From NCBI RefSeq assembly GCF_019754295.1, contig NZ_VIRV01000010.1, positions 1 to 64,000 on the forward strand: DNA of 64,000 nucleotides. The letters are read 5' to 3'. This stretch comes from Sellimonas caecigallum (GTDB taxonomy: Bacteria > Bacillota > Clostridia > Lachnospirales > Lachnospiraceae). Of the stretch, positions 15,485-23,963 are shown one piece after another; position 1 is the first letter of the stretch, and each line of letters begins with the position of its first letter. A program made the translations under genes and the position numbers. The notes under the pieces are model-generated. The model did no database searches and was not told the DNA's origin. It saw nothing but the letters and a program-made list of their open reading frames with translations.

Positions 15485-15832
15485 ATGAACGAAATTATCA
15501 GAAAGATTGAAGCTGAACAGCTCAAAGAAAACGCACCGGTATTTAACGTAGGAGATACGGTAAAAGTTTACGGAAAAATTAAAGAAGGAAACCGTGAAAG
15601 AATTCAGGTGTTTGAAGGAACTGTATTAAAGAAACAGGGCGGAAGCACAAGAGAAACTTTCACAGTAAGAAAGTTTTCTAACGGCGTTGGCGTAGAAAAA
15701 ACATGGCCGCTGCATTCTCCAAACGTGGAAAAGGTAGAAGTAGTAAGAAGAGGTAAAGCAAGAAGAGCAAAACTCAACTACTTAAGAAGCCGCGTTGGTA
15801 AGAAGGCAAAAGTAAAAGAATTAGTTAAATAG
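15485..15832 (+). CDS. rplS: 50S ribosomal protein L19
   Basis: A 115-residue 50S subunit protein located at the 30S-50S interface. It has the L19 core [23 protein letters not shown] and [13 protein letters not shown], and a basic C-terminus ([15 protein letters not shown]). AAGGAGG lies 7-8 bases before the ATG. It is followed by a strong terminator, closing the ffh-rplS cluster. Confidence 0.97.
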   Translation: MNEIIRKIEAEQLKENAPVFNVGDTVKVYGKIKEGNRERIQVFEGTVLKKQGGSTRETFTVRKFSNGVGVEKTWPLHSPNVEKVEVVRRGKARRAKLNYLRSRVGKKAKVKELVK

Positions 15833-15841
15833 GACATGGGA

Positions 15842-15880
15842 AGGGGCAAAATACTGAATATAGTATATTGCCCTTTTTGT
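15842..15880 (+). terminator. Intrinsic terminator after rplS
   Basis: AGGGGCAA and TTGCCCTTTTT pair, with an inner ATACT/AGTAT stem, followed by a T-rich tail. Confidence 0.85.
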
Positions 15881-15939
15881 TTCTTTTGCAGGTATGTGGA
15901 TGCGTGCAAAGGATTTTTGGCACATGGAAGGTATTGCAG

Positions 15940-16512
15940 ATGATGAAGAGATTACAGTTTGGAAAAGAAAAAAAGCATATTAATTACGATTTGATCAAGG
16001 CAACAGCGTACTGGGGATTTCGGATCATTCTTGTATGCCTGCTGGCGCTGGTTTTCGTTGTCTATTTCGGACAGCAGGTCAATAATATCGGCGATTCTAT
16101 GCGTCCGGTTATCAAAAATGGGGATATTGTCCTGGTAAACCGGATGATCTACGATGCAAGTAAACCGAAACGCGGCGATATCATCGTGTTCAAGCCAAAC
16201 GGGAATGAGAATTCTCATTCATATATCAAACGGATCATCGGGCTTCCTGGAGAGACCGTTCAGATCCGGGATGGAGAAATTTACATAGACGGCGAAAAGC
16301 TGGAGGAAGAATATAAGACATCAGAGATTAAAGATGCCGGTACCGCAAAGGAAGAGATGACGCTGGACGGAGATGAATATTTCGTCCTGGGTGATAATCG
16401 TCTGAACAGTGAAGACAGCCGGGTAGCGGATATCGGCAATGTCAAGCGAGAGGATATTCTTGGGGAAGCATGGTTCATCCTTTCGCCTGGAGACAATTTT
16501 GGGTTTATTTAA
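15940..16512 (+). CDS. lepB: Signal peptidase I (first of two)
   Basis: A 190-residue S26 signal peptidase that removes signal peptides at the outer membrane face. One membrane segment (about residues 25-50, ending VVYFGQQV) precedes the catalytic Ser in GDSMRP (about residue 56). The catalytic Lys is in YIKRIIGLPGE and box E is VLGDNRLNSEDSR. The start at 15940 has GGAAGGT upstream; the open frame extends to 15868, inside the terminator, without support. A second copy lies just beyond rbgA, and the two share the same motifs. Confidence 0.93.
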   Translation: MMKRLQFGKEKKHINYDLIKATAYWGFRIILVCLLALVFVVYFGQQVNNIGDSMRPVIKNGDIVLVNRMIYDASKPKRGDIIVFKPNGNENSHSYIKRIIGLPGETVQIRDGEIYIDGEKLEEEYKTSEIKDAGTAKEEMTLDGDEYFVLGDNRLNSEDSRVADIGNVKREDILGEAWFILSPGDNFGFI

Positions 16513-16526
16513 TGGAGGAGAAGTCT

Positions 16527-17378
16527 ATGCATTTTCAATGGTACCCTGGTCACATGACCAAAGCAAAACGAATGATGCAGGAAAATATAAAGCTCATTGA
16601 CCTTATCATTGAGCTTGTGGATGCGCGGGTCCCGGTAAGCAGCCGGAATCCGGATATAGATGAGCTTGGAAAAGGAAAGGCGCGCCTGATTCTTCTGAAC
16701 AAATCGGATCTGGCCGTGGAAGCGTGCAACGATGCGTGGGAAGCGTACTTTCGACAGAAAGGATTTTCTGTCTTAAAGGTCAATTCCAGGCAGGGAGGCG
16801 GTATCAAGTCGATTCAGGGCGTGATCCGGGAAGCTTGTAAAGAGAAAATCGAGAGAGACAGAAAAAGAGGAATACTGAACCGACCGGTAAGAGCCATGGT
16901 GGTTGGGATCCCTAATGTAGGGAAATCTACCTTTATCAATGCGCTTGCTGGGAAAGCCTGCGCAAAAACAGGGAATAAGCCTGGCGTGACAAAAGGAAAA
17001 CAATGGATCCGTCTCAATAAAAACGTAGAACTTTTGGACACTCCGGGAATTCTCTGGCCAAAGTTTGAGGATCAAACAGTGGGGAAAAAGCTTGCATTCA
17101 TCGGATCTATTAAAGATGAAATCCTCAATATGGAAGAACTTGCTGCAGAGATGATCGCATTTATGGAAAAGCATTATCCAGGTACGATCTTTGAAAAGTA
17201 CAAAGCTGAGGAGATGGAAGATCCGTACAAGACGCTGGCCAATATTGCACAGATGCGCCATGCTGTCACAAAAGGGGGAGAACTGGATTATGAAAAGGCA
17301 GCGGCGTTGTTTATCGACGATTTCCGAAACGGAAAACTCGGACGACTGACGCTGGAGTTTCCGGAAGAAATGAAATAA
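16527..17378 (+). CDS. rbgA: Ribosome biogenesis GTPase RbgA (YlqF)
   Basis: A 283-residue circularly permuted GTPase needed for late assembly of the 50S subunit. It starts MHFQWYPGHMTKAKRMM, the family hallmark. The GTPase motifs appear in permuted order: LNKSDL (G4, about residue 60), then GIPNVGKST (G1, about residue 125), then DTPGILWP (G3). A helical C-terminal domain follows. TGGAGGAG lies 8 bases before the ATG at 16527. It lies between two lepB genes, in the usual rplS-lepB-rbgA-rnhB neighbourhood. Confidence 0.96.
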   Translation: MHFQWYPGHMTKAKRMMQENIKLIDLIIELVDARVPVSSRNPDIDELGKGKARLILLNKSDLAVEACNDAWEAYFRQKGFSVLKVNSRQGGGIKSIQGVIREACKEKIERDRKRGILNRPVRAMVVGIPNVGKSTFINALAGKACAKTGNKPGVTKGKQWIRLNKNVELLDTPGILWPKFEDQTVGKKLAFIGSIKDEILNMEELAAEMIAFMEKHYPGTIFEKYKAEEMEDPYKTLANIAQMRHAVTKGGELDYEKAAALFIDDFRNGKLGRLTLEFPEEMK

Positions 17379-17393
17379 GGGGAGAGATGCAAG

Positions 17394-17954
17394 ATGAAGA
17401 AAGAAGAGAAGGAGCGAAAGAAGAGTATCGGCAGGGAAATTCTTGACTGGATTGTGTTTATTGCAGTGGTCCTGATTCTTTCCTGGTTTGTCGTCACATT
17501 TGTGGGTGTGCGCACGGTAGTGGAAGGACAGTCTATGGAGCCCACGCTTCAGGACGGAAACAACCTTATTGTGGACAAGTTATCCTACCGCTTCCGCGAC
17601 CCAAAGCGGTTTGAGATCATCGTTTTTCCATATCAGTATGAAGAAAACACTTACTATATCAAACGGATCATTGGACTTCCCGGAGAGATGGTCCAGGTTA
17701 AGGACGGGGCTGTATATATTGATGGGAAGAAACTGGATGAACGTTACGGCGCGGAGCCCATGGAGAGCGCCGGTATTGCGGAAGAACCTATCAAGCTAGG
17801 CGACGACGAATATTTTGTCCTTGGCGATAACCGGAACCACAGCTCTGACAGCCGAGATCCGAGTGTAGGGATACTGAAGAGGGAAGATCTGCTTGGCAGA
17901 GCATGGGTCCGGATTTATCCTTTTGATGAAATGGGGTTTGTAGTACATGAGTAA
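17394..17954 (+). CDS. lepB: Signal peptidase I (second of two)
   Basis: A 186-residue S26 signal peptidase with one N-terminal membrane segment (WIVFIAVVLILSWFVVTFV), nucleophile Ser in GQSMEPT, Lys in YIKRIIGLPGE and box E VLGDNRNHSSDSRD. It is a paralogue of the gene at 15940, with most identity around the catalytic boxes and box C. Two or more type I signal peptidases are common in Firmicutes and may differ in substrate preference. It overlaps rnhB by 8 bases. Confidence 0.93.
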   Translation: MKKEEKERKKSIGREILDWIVFIAVVLILSWFVVTFVGVRTVVEGQSMEPTLQDGNNLIVDKLSYRFRDPKRFEIIVFPYQYEENTYYIKRIIGLPGEMVQVKDGAVYIDGKKLDERYGAEPMESAGIAEEPIKLGDDEYFVLGDNRNHSSDSRDPSVGILKREDLLGRAWVRIYPFDEMGFVVHE

Positions 17955-18708
17955 AAGCATAAAAGAGATCAAAGAGGAATTTGAACAGACACCTTGGGAT
18001 AAATGGCATATACTCTTCGGACAATATGAAAATGACGAACGCGCCGGTGTCAAAAAGGTTCTGGAAACATATCGGAGAAAAGAAGAAAAAGAAGAAAGAG
18101 AGCGATCCCGGGTGGAAAAGATGTGTGTTTATGAAAAGAAACACCAGTCTTTTACTCATATTTGCGGCATCGATGAAGTAGGAAGAGGACCGCTTGCGGG
18201 GCCGGTGGTGGCAGCGGCAGTAATTTTGCCGAAAGATGCCAGGATTCTCTATATCAATGACTCCAAGAAGCTTTCTGAAAAGAAGAGGGATGAATTGTAT
18301 GATATCATTATGGATACGGCTACAGCAGTTGGAATTGGTATGAGAAGTCCTCAGCGCATCGATGAGATCAATATTCTCAATGCCACTTACGAAGCGATGC
18401 AGGATGCGGTGGCAAATCTCAAAGTACATCCGGATCTTTTGCTCAATGATGCCGTGACGATCCCCGAGATAGACATTCCTCAGGTCCCTATTATAAAAGG
18501 AGATGAAAAAAGTATTTCCATCGCAGCGGCCAGTATCATCGCAAAAGTCACACGTGACAGGCTTATGAAAGAATATGACTCGTTGCTCCCGCAATATGGA
18601 TTTGCCTCTAATAAAGGGTACGGTTCACGGGAGCATATTGAAGCGTTGAAGCAATACGGGCCGACTCCTATCCATCGCCGTAGTTTTATCGGACATTTTA
18701 TCCGGTAG
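17947..18708 (+). CDS. rnhB: Ribonuclease HII
   Basis: A 253-residue enzyme that removes ribonucleotides and RNA from RNA-DNA hybrids. The catalytic block CGIDEVGRGPLAGPVV (Asp-Glu) starts near residue 74, and NDSKKLSEKKR follows; two further acidic ligands lie in LLNDA and the C-terminal half. As in Bacillus RnhB there is an N-terminal extension of about 70 residues, here highly charged (KEEKEERERSR). The ATG lies inside the end of lepB, so translation is coupled. Confidence 0.95.
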   Translation: MSKSIKEIKEEFEQTPWDKWHILFGQYENDERAGVKKVLETYRRKEEKEERERSRVEKMCVYEKKHQSFTHICGIDEVGRGPLAGPVVAAAVILPKDARILYINDSKKLSEKKRDELYDIIMDTATAVGIGMRSPQRIDEINILNATYEAMQDAVANLKVHPDLLLNDAVTIPEIDIPQVPIIKGDEKSISIAAASIIAKVTRDRLMKEYDSLLPQYGFASNKGYGSREHIEALKQYGPTPIHRRSFIGHFIR

Positions 18709-18723
18709 GAAGGAAACAAAATC

Positions 18724-19077
18724 ATGGAAAGCAGAAGGAGAACCGGCGCCAGATATGAGGAGTTGGCAGCCGAATATCTGGAAGAAAAAGGTTACGTGAT
18801 CCTGGAACGAAATTTCCGCTGCAGGAGCGGGGAGATTGATCTGATCGCAAGGATACAGGACCAAATCGTGTTTGTGGAAGTGAAATACCGCTCCGGGAAT
18901 GGAAAGGGAAGTCCGGAGGAGGCGGTAGACCGAAGAAAACAGCGGACTATTTCCCGCTGCGCGCTGTTTTATCTGACACGGCATCCGGATGTGGAACAGC
19001 AGGTCCGGTTTGATGTGATCGCCATCTCGGATATGGAGATCCGACACTATGAGCATGCTTTTGAATACATAGATTAA
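18724..19077 (+). CDS. YraN/UPF0102 family protein (predicted endonuclease-like)
   Basis: A 117-residue protein of the UPF0102 family, which has a restriction-endonuclease-like fold. The motif GEIDLIA, followed by FVEVKYR (the E-x-K active-site pattern), is clear, as is the N-terminal GARYEELAAEYL block. The biological role is not established. It usually follows rnhB, as here. GGAAGG lies 10 bases upstream. Confidence 0.9.
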   Translation: MESRRRTGARYEELAAEYLEEKGYVILERNFRCRSGEIDLIARIQDQIVFVEVKYRSGNGKGSPEEAVDRRKQRTISRCALFYLTRHPDVEQQVRFDVIAISDMEIRHYEHAFEYID

Positions 19078-19118
19078 GGGACACAATATGCATTGTGATA
19101 CGGGAAGAGGAGGCGTGT

Positions 19119-19994
19119 ATGACAGATACGTGGAACTATAAAGATGAAAGCAAAGTCTGGGAACTTCATATTGGTAAAAATGGGGTTCCGTATCTTTCAA
19201 ACTCGATGTTGGAAGAGACTGGTATCGTCCGCCATGGATTTTCCACACGATTAGGTGGAGTAAGCGAAGGGATTTTCAGTACGATGAATCTGAGCTTTTC
19301 GAGAGGAGACGATAAAAATGCTGTCATGGAAAATTTCCGGAGAATTGGAGAAGCGATCGATGTCTGTCCGGAGGATATGGTTTTCTCCAGGCAGACACAT
19401 ACGGTCAATATCCGAGAGATAACGGAAGCAGATCGCGGGAAAGGGATCATGTGCCCTGTGGACTACGATGATGTGGATGGATTGATCACGAATGTCCCGG
19501 GGATCTGTCTCGTTACTTTTTATGCGGACTGTGTTCCACTCTTTTTTGTGGATCCAGTAAACAGAGCCATCGGCCTTACCCACTCCGGATGGAGAGGAAC
19601 GGTAGGGAAGATCGGAAAACGTACTGTGGAAAGAATGACAGAAGCTTACCAAAGCAGACCAGAAGATGTACTGGCCTGCATCGGCCCATCTATCTGTCAG
19701 GACTGCTATGAAGTGAGCAAAGATGTCATCGAGGAATTCCAGAAGCAATTCGACCACTCCCTTTGGGAACAACTCTTTTATGAAAAACCAAACGGGAAAT
19801 ATCAGCTTGACCTCTGGAAAGCAAACGAGGAAGTTTTTTTGGAGGTGGGAATTTTGCCGGAACATATAAAAGTGACAAATCTCTGTACAAACTGCAATCC
19901 GGATATGCTCTTTTCACACAGAGCTTCACACGGGAAGAGAGGAAATCTGGCAGCTTTCCTGGAGCTGAAAAAGTCATCTTCAGAGAAAAAGTAA
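19119..19994 (+). CDS. pgeF: Peptidoglycan editing factor PgeF (YlmD/YfiH family)
   Basis: A 291-residue multicopper-polyphenol-oxidase-fold protein. PgeF proteins have been linked to quality control of peptidoglycan precursors and to purine nucleoside cleavage. Marks are HGFSTRLGGVSEG, SRQTHTVNI, the Cys in FYADCVPLFF, the His in LTHSGWRGT and IGPSICQDCYEV, which give the His-Cys-His metal site. The start at 19119 has GAGGAGG 7 bases upstream; an in-frame GTG at 19095 lacks support. It is in the same direction as yraN. Confidence 0.92.
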   Translation: MTDTWNYKDESKVWELHIGKNGVPYLSNSMLEETGIVRHGFSTRLGGVSEGIFSTMNLSFSRGDDKNAVMENFRRIGEAIDVCPEDMVFSRQTHTVNIREITEADRGKGIMCPVDYDDVDGLITNVPGICLVTFYADCVPLFFVDPVNRAIGLTHSGWRGTVGKIGKRTVERMTEAYQSRPEDVLACIGPSICQDCYEVSKDVIEEFQKQFDHSLWEQLFYEKPNGKYQLDLWKANEEVFLEVGILPEHIKVTNLCTNCNPDMLFSHRASHGKRGNLAAFLELKKSSSEKK

Positions 19995-20005
19995 GGAGGA
20001 ATAGT

Positions 20006-20920
20006 ATGTATACATTGCTGACAGAAACTATGGCGGAAGATATTCAAAAAGAAGTTACCGAGCAGACTGGCATGGCAGTGCAATTTCTGGATGAAAACCT
20101 TCCGAAGATGGTCGACTTTGCTTTTCAGGTTGTTCTTGCCCTTGTTGTCTTTTTTGTCGGACGGGTTGTCATCAACTGGGTAAGGAAGCTTGTGCGTGCT
20201 TCCATCGAGCGTTCGAATGCAGACAAAGGAGTGGAACAGTTTGTAGATTCCTGTTTAAAGGCAGGACTTTACGTGCTTCTTATCTTGTCCATCATTGCGA
20301 AGTTTGGAGTGGATACATCATCCATCGCAGCTCTTCTTGCTTCCGGAGGTGTTGCCATCGGCTTGGCTTTGCAGGGAGCGCTTTCCAATTTTGCAGGGGG
20401 CGTGCTAATTCTTTTGCTCCGGCCATTCGTTGTAGGGGATTACATCATCGAGCATTCCAACAATCAGGAAGGGACGGTAAAAGAAATTCAAATTTTCTAT
20501 ACGAAACTTTCCACAGTGGACAATAAAACGATCGTGATTCCAAATGGTACTCTTGCCAATAACAGTATGACCAATGTTACAGAGAAGGATCTGAGGCGTC
20601 TGGATTTTTATGTGAGGATTGGATATGAGGCGGATCTGAAAAAGACGGAACAAATTGTCCGGGAGGTGCTTCGCAATGATCCGGGCGTCGTAAAAGATAT
20701 GGAACTTGATGTCTTTGTAGATGATCTGGCTGAAAGTTACGTGAGGCTCTGTGCCCGTGCGTGGACAAAATCAGATGAGTACTGGCCGGCGCGTGCGCGG
20801 ATTCTGGAAAATGCCAAGCTTTCTATGGATGAGGCAGGAATTGCGTTTGCAGGGCAGAAAATGCAGATTGTCTATACGCAGGACAATGTTTGTCCGGATA
20901 TACAAAAAAGAGAAGGTTAA
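20006..20920 (+). CDS. Small-conductance mechanosensitive channel (MscS family)
   Basis: A 304-residue channel that opens on hypo-osmotic stress. Membrane segments are near residues 30-52 and 75-95, and the pore helix region reads LLASGGVAIGLALQGALSNF, the MscS TM3 signature with its Gly/Ala packing. The cytoplasmic beta domain begins PFVVGDYI and includes VDNKTIVIPNG. Length is as in E. coli MscS (286) plus a short tail. AAGGAGG precedes the ATG. Confidence 0.93.
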   Translation: MYTLLTETMAEDIQKEVTEQTGMAVQFLDENLPKMVDFAFQVVLALVVFFVGRVVINWVRKLVRASIERSNADKGVEQFVDSCLKAGLYVLLILSIIAKFGVDTSSIAALLASGGVAIGLALQGALSNFAGGVLILLLRPFVVGDYIIEHSNNQEGTVKEIQIFYTKLSTVDNKTIVIPNGTLANNSMTNVTEKDLRRLDFYVRIGYEADLKKTEQIVREVLRNDPGVVKDMELDVFVDDLAESYVRLCARAWTKSDEYWPARARILENAKLSMDEAGIAFAGQKMQIVYTQDNVCPDIQKREG

Positions 20921-20961
20921 TAAAACCGGCAAGCTGTTCCGTATTGGAGGAGCTTGCCGGT
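20921..20961. terminator. Convergent terminator
   Basis: ACCGGCAAGCT and AGCTTGCCGGT are exact arms. The T-rich tail (TTTTATT) lies on the minus-strand side, so it mainly ends the yfcE-like gene and may also stop mscS transcripts. Confidence 0.75.
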
Positions 20962-20994
20962 CTTGTGCAAAATAGCAACAGCAGTATTTGTCTG

Positions 20995-21537
20995 TTAAAG
21001 AGAAAAGGTCTGGTATGAACCCCCATTCAGATCTTTCCATGTAAAGACACCGTCTTCCAGCGTCATATAACTATGACAGCTTCCTTCTTTTGGGATGGAA
21101 ACAGATCCTGGATTCAGATAAGTGAATGTTTCGGTCTGTGTGCATGCTGGAATATGTGTGTGTCCGTGAAGGAGAACACTTCCTTTTGTCAGTTTTGGGC
21201 GTTCATCCAGATTAAAATGATGACCGTGTGTGGCAAAGATCAGATGCCCCTTCTCGCAGAGAAGGCAGTATTCAGAAAGAACTGGAAATTCCAATACCAT
21301 CTGATCCACTTCTGTGTCACAATTGCCGCGTACACAGAATATCCGGTCAGCGTACGGGTTGAGCATAGCTATGACTTCTTTCGGGGCATAGTCCTTCGGG
21401 AGATCGTTTCTCGGCCCGTGATATAAAATATCTCCGAGAAGAAGCAGTCTGTCGGCTTTTTCCCTTTCAAATGCCTCCAACATTTGTCTGCAGTAATATG
21501 CGGATCCGTGTATGTCTGATGCGATAAAATATTTCAT
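20995..21537 (-). CDS. yfcE: YfcE-type metallophosphoesterase
   Basis: A 180-residue manganese-dependent phosphodiesterase of the YfcE/MJ0936 group. The metal ligands are all visible: SDIHG, LLGDILYHG, RGNCD, THGHH and HGHTH, plus the NPGSVSIPK ending typical of the family. The natural substrate is unknown. GGAG lies 9-10 bases before the ATG. It is a single gene convergent to mscS. Confidence 0.93.
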   Translation of the reverse strand: MKYFIASDIHGSAYYCRQMLEAFEREKADRLLLLGDILYHGPRNDLPKDYAPKEVIAMLNPYADRIFCVRGNCDTEVDQMVLEFPVLSEYCLLCEKGHLIFATHGHHFNLDERPKLTKGSVLLHGHTHIPACTQTETFTYLNPGSVSIPKEGSCHSYMTLEDGVFTWKDLNGGSYQTFSL

Positions 21538-21624
21538 GATCTATCAACTCCTTTTCCAGACAAGTTTACCATATGAAAGGGACATTCTCAAGAAAGAAAA
21601 TCAAAAGAGGAAGAAGAGGGCAGT

Positions 21625-21654
21625 TTGACAAAAAAAGAGGAAGAACGGTATAAT
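21625..21654 (+). promoter_or_regulatory. Promoter for rsmD
   Basis: TTGACA (21625-21630), 18 bases, TATAAT (21649-21654). Both hexamers are perfect; 37 bases to the start codon. Confidence 0.75.
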
Positions 21655-21691
21655 AAAAAAGAACCGATATCAGAAAGGAAAGGGAAAAAAC

Positions 21692-22243
21692 ATGCGTGTA
21701 ATAGCAGGGAGTGCAAGAAGAATTCAGTTGAAGACGATAGACGGGATGGATACAAGACCGACGACGGACCGGATCAAAGAGACGCTGTTCAATATGATCA
21801 CGCCCTATCTTCTGGACTGCCGTTTCCTGGATTTTTTCAGCGGAAGTGGGGCAATTGGTATCGAGGCTTTAAGCCGAGGTGCAAAGAAAGCATACTTTGT
21901 GGAACAAAATCCAAGGGCAGCAGCGTGTATTCGGGAAAATTTAAAAAAAACGAAGCTGGAAGACGGAGCGGTCGTTATGCAGACAGACGTCTTAAGCGCC
22001 ATAGCAAGACTGGACGGGGAAGAGCCGTTTGATTATATCTTCATGGATCCGCCTTATCGCACCGGCGCAGAATTTGACGCGCTGGAAGCATTGAAAGGAA
22101 CATCTCTCTTAAATGAAGAGACCGTCATCATTATAGAAGCGGCACTTGAGACAGAGTTTGCAGATGCAGAGAAAATGGGATACCGTGTTATCAAAGAGAA
22201 AAAATATAAGACAAATAAGCATATTTTTCTCGAAAGACATTGA
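21692..22243 (+). CDS. rsmD: 16S rRNA (guanine(966)-N(2))-methyltransferase RsmD
   Basis: A 183-residue S-adenosylmethionine-dependent methyltransferase that modifies G966 of 16S rRNA. It starts MRVIAGSARRIQLK; PTTDRIKETLFNM and FLDFFSGSGAIGIEALSRGA (motif I) are clear, and the catalytic DPPYRTG (motif IV) is near residue 118. In Bacillus the next gene is coaD; here coaD is far away at 39761 and a coiled-coil gene follows instead. Confidence 0.95.
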   Translation: MRVIAGSARRIQLKTIDGMDTRPTTDRIKETLFNMITPYLLDCRFLDFFSGSGAIGIEALSRGAKKAYFVEQNPRAAACIRENLKKTKLEDGAVVMQTDVLSAIARLDGEEPFDYIFMDPPYRTGAEFDALEALKGTSLLNEETVIIIEAALETEFADAEKMGYRVIKEKKYKTNKHIFLERH

Positions 22244-22315
22244 GTTCTTTGGTGGAACGTGATAAAATAACAGAGAAATTGACAGAACTTGTCGAAGCAA
22301 AAGGAGAGTGTAGTT

Positions 22316-22900
22316 ATGAGCAGCCGTATTGAGCAGATTATTGATGAGATTGAGGAATATATAGACAATTGTAAGTTTCAACCATTATCTACCACAAAGA
22401 TTATTGTAAACAAAGATCAGATCGATGAACTCCTGAGGGAACTCCGCATGAAGACTCCGGATGAAATCAAGCGGTATCAGAAGATCATTGAAAATAAAGA
22501 TGCGATTATTGCAGACGCTCAGGCAAAAGCGGACAACTTGATCAAAGAAGCGCAGGCACACACAAACGAGATGGTAAGTGAGCATGAGATCATGCAGCAG
22601 GCTTATTCTCAGGCAAATGAAATTGTGATGGCTGCCACAGAGCAGGCGCAGCAGATTATGGACAACGCAGCAAGCGACGCCAACGATATCCGTATCGGCG
22701 CTCTTCAGTATGCAGATGATCTGATGGCGAAGGCAGAAAATATCATCGGACGCACACTTGAAGATTACACAACAAAATACGACAGCCTGGTCAATACACT
22801 TCAGGAAGCTTATGACGTGGTAAGAAACGACCGCTCAGAGCTTGAAATTCCGGGGAAATCCGAACAGGGACTTGAAGCAGAGTTCGGATCTGTTCAGTAA
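22316..22900 (+). CDS. Coiled-coil protein, DivIVA/ATPase-subunit-like, function unknown
   Basis: A 194-residue, very acidic protein starting MSSRIEQIIDEIEEYID. Residues about 60-160 are a long Ala/Gln/Glu-rich helix (AQAKADNLIKEAQAHTNEM, then ATEQAQQIMDNAAS) typical of a coiled coil. Such proteins are often labelled as ATP synthase subunit B/E-like or DivIVA-like because of the coiled coil alone. The position next to rsmD and the sporulation gene ylbJ suggests a cell-envelope or division link, but no function can be assigned. AAAGGAG lies 9-10 bases before the ATG at 22316. Confidence 0.75.
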   Translation: MSSRIEQIIDEIEEYIDNCKFQPLSTTKIIVNKDQIDELLRELRMKTPDEIKRYQKIIENKDAIIADAQAKADNLIKEAQAHTNEMVSEHEIMQQAYSQANEIVMAATEQAQQIMDNAASDANDIRIGALQYADDLMAKAENIIGRTLEDYTTKYDSLVNTLQEAYDVVRNDRSELEIPGKSEQGLEAEFGSVQ

Positions 22901-22902
22901 AA

Positions 22903-23850
22903 TTACATACAAAAAATTGTAAAATAGCAATATGCAGCAAGACTGGCAGCCAAAGCGGCGGCCAGTTTTTCTATTATGTATGGAAAGAGTGGAAGACCGC
23001 TTTTTGCGATCATGCAGTTTGTCTGTGCAGCTGCACAGAATCCTCCAAATGCACATAGCCCCATGAGAAAAGCATAACGGCACGCAAATGGCAGAGAGCT
23101 GTCCGCTGCCATAACTACTCCGTTTGTGATCTCCAGAAGAGGGAGAAATCCATTTTTCCAAAGTGGATGCCGGATCGGAAGAAGGAAAGCAAGGGAAAGA
23201 AATACGGAAAATAAAATAATATAGCCTCCGATCTTTGTGATCGTCTCAAATCCATCCATAATGGCTTCGTCTATAATCTCAAGCCTGAAAGTTGCGTATG
23301 AGGATTCAGACTTGGAAGTTACTTCCCTTGCCTTCCACGGCTGATAGAAGAGGCGGAAAAACATACTTAAAAAAAGCGGCACCAAAAACAGGATGCAAAG
23401 GGACGGGAGAACAAGGTCTGGCCTTCCAAGCGCCTGACAGACAACAAAACCTGCTACGAACCCTGGGCTTGTATTGTTGCAGAATGATAGAAGATATGCG
23501 CCCTCGCGTTTGGTAATCTTGCCAAGTTCCACAAGATCTGCCGTCACTTTCGCGCCCATCGGATATCCGCAGAGAAATCCGGCCAGAACAGCAAAACACC
23601 CATTTCTTCCGATTCCGAGAGCAGGACCAAATATCGGATAAAGAAAACGTGAAATGTGGCGGATGACATTGGTTTGCAAAAGCAGGTTTACAATGATGAG
23701 AAACGGAAGAAGAGAAGGAAGGACAGTCTGAAACCAAAGCAGCAGTCCTTTTTTTGCACCATTGAACACAGGCTGTGGAAAAAGCAGCATAAAAATAAAA
23801 AGAAAAATAGTAATAATGACAAAAAAATAACGTTTCAGCATACGCACCAT
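22903..23850 (-). CDS. ylbJ: Sporulation integral membrane protein, YlbJ-like (nucleoside-recognition fold)
   Basis: A 315-residue polytopic membrane protein with about 8 hydrophobic segments. It carries Gate-domain blocks PSLLPFLIIVNLLL, GFLCGYPMGAKV and SFCNNTSPGFV, which mark YlbJ-type proteins. YlbJ is needed for spore cortex formation in Bacillus and lies there next to rsmD and coaD, matching the rsmD neighbourhood here. No good ribosome binding site is visible before the ATG at 23850; a second ATG at 23841 has GGTG just upstream. The end of the frame contains a terminator for the convergent gene. Confidence 0.85.
   Translation of the reverse strand: MVRMLKRYFFVIITIFLFIFMLLFPQPVFNGAKKGLLLWFQTVLPSLLPFLIIVNLLLQTNVIRHISRFLYPIFGPALGIGRNGCFAVLAGFLCGYPMGAKVTADLVELGKITKREGAYLLSFCNNTSPGFVAGFVVCQALGRPDLVLPSLCILFLVPLFLSMFFRLFYQPWKAREVTSKSESSYATFRLEIIDEAIMDGFETITKIGGYIILFSVFLSLAFLLPIRHPLWKNGFLPLLEITNGVVMAADSSLPFACRYAFLMGLCAFGGFCAAAQTNCMIAKSGLPLFPYIIEKLAAALAASLAAYCYFTIFCM
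22942..22971 (+). terminator. Terminator inside the 3' end of ylbJ
   Basis: ACTGGC (22942-22947) and GCCAGT (22961-22966), then TTTTTCT. It ends the rsmD/coiled-coil transcript but lies within ylbJ coding sequence on the other strand. Confidence 0.65.
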
Positions 23851-23884
23851 TAGTAAAAATATTCAATAAATATTATGGAACTGC

Positions 23885-23913
23885 TGGCAGTTTTAGAAGT
23901 GCTGTGATATAAT
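23885..23913 (+). promoter_or_regulatory. Extended -10 promoter for pepD
   Basis: TGATATAAT (23905-23913) with TGGCAG (23885-23890) 17 bases before the -10 hexamer. About 50 bases to the start codon. Confidence 0.55.
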
Positions 23914-23963
23914 ATCTCCAGAGGTTTTAAGAACCATTTTTTAGGAAAAGGAGACAGAAACAA

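Noticed and set aside
15940-17954. Recent tandem duplication or assembly error of lepB
   Set aside because: The two copies differ throughout outside the catalytic boxes and are separated by rbgA; paired signal peptidases are common in this gene cluster.
17791-18594. 267-codon minus-strand open frame
   Set aside because: Antisense to lepB and rnhB, no start signal, no family features.
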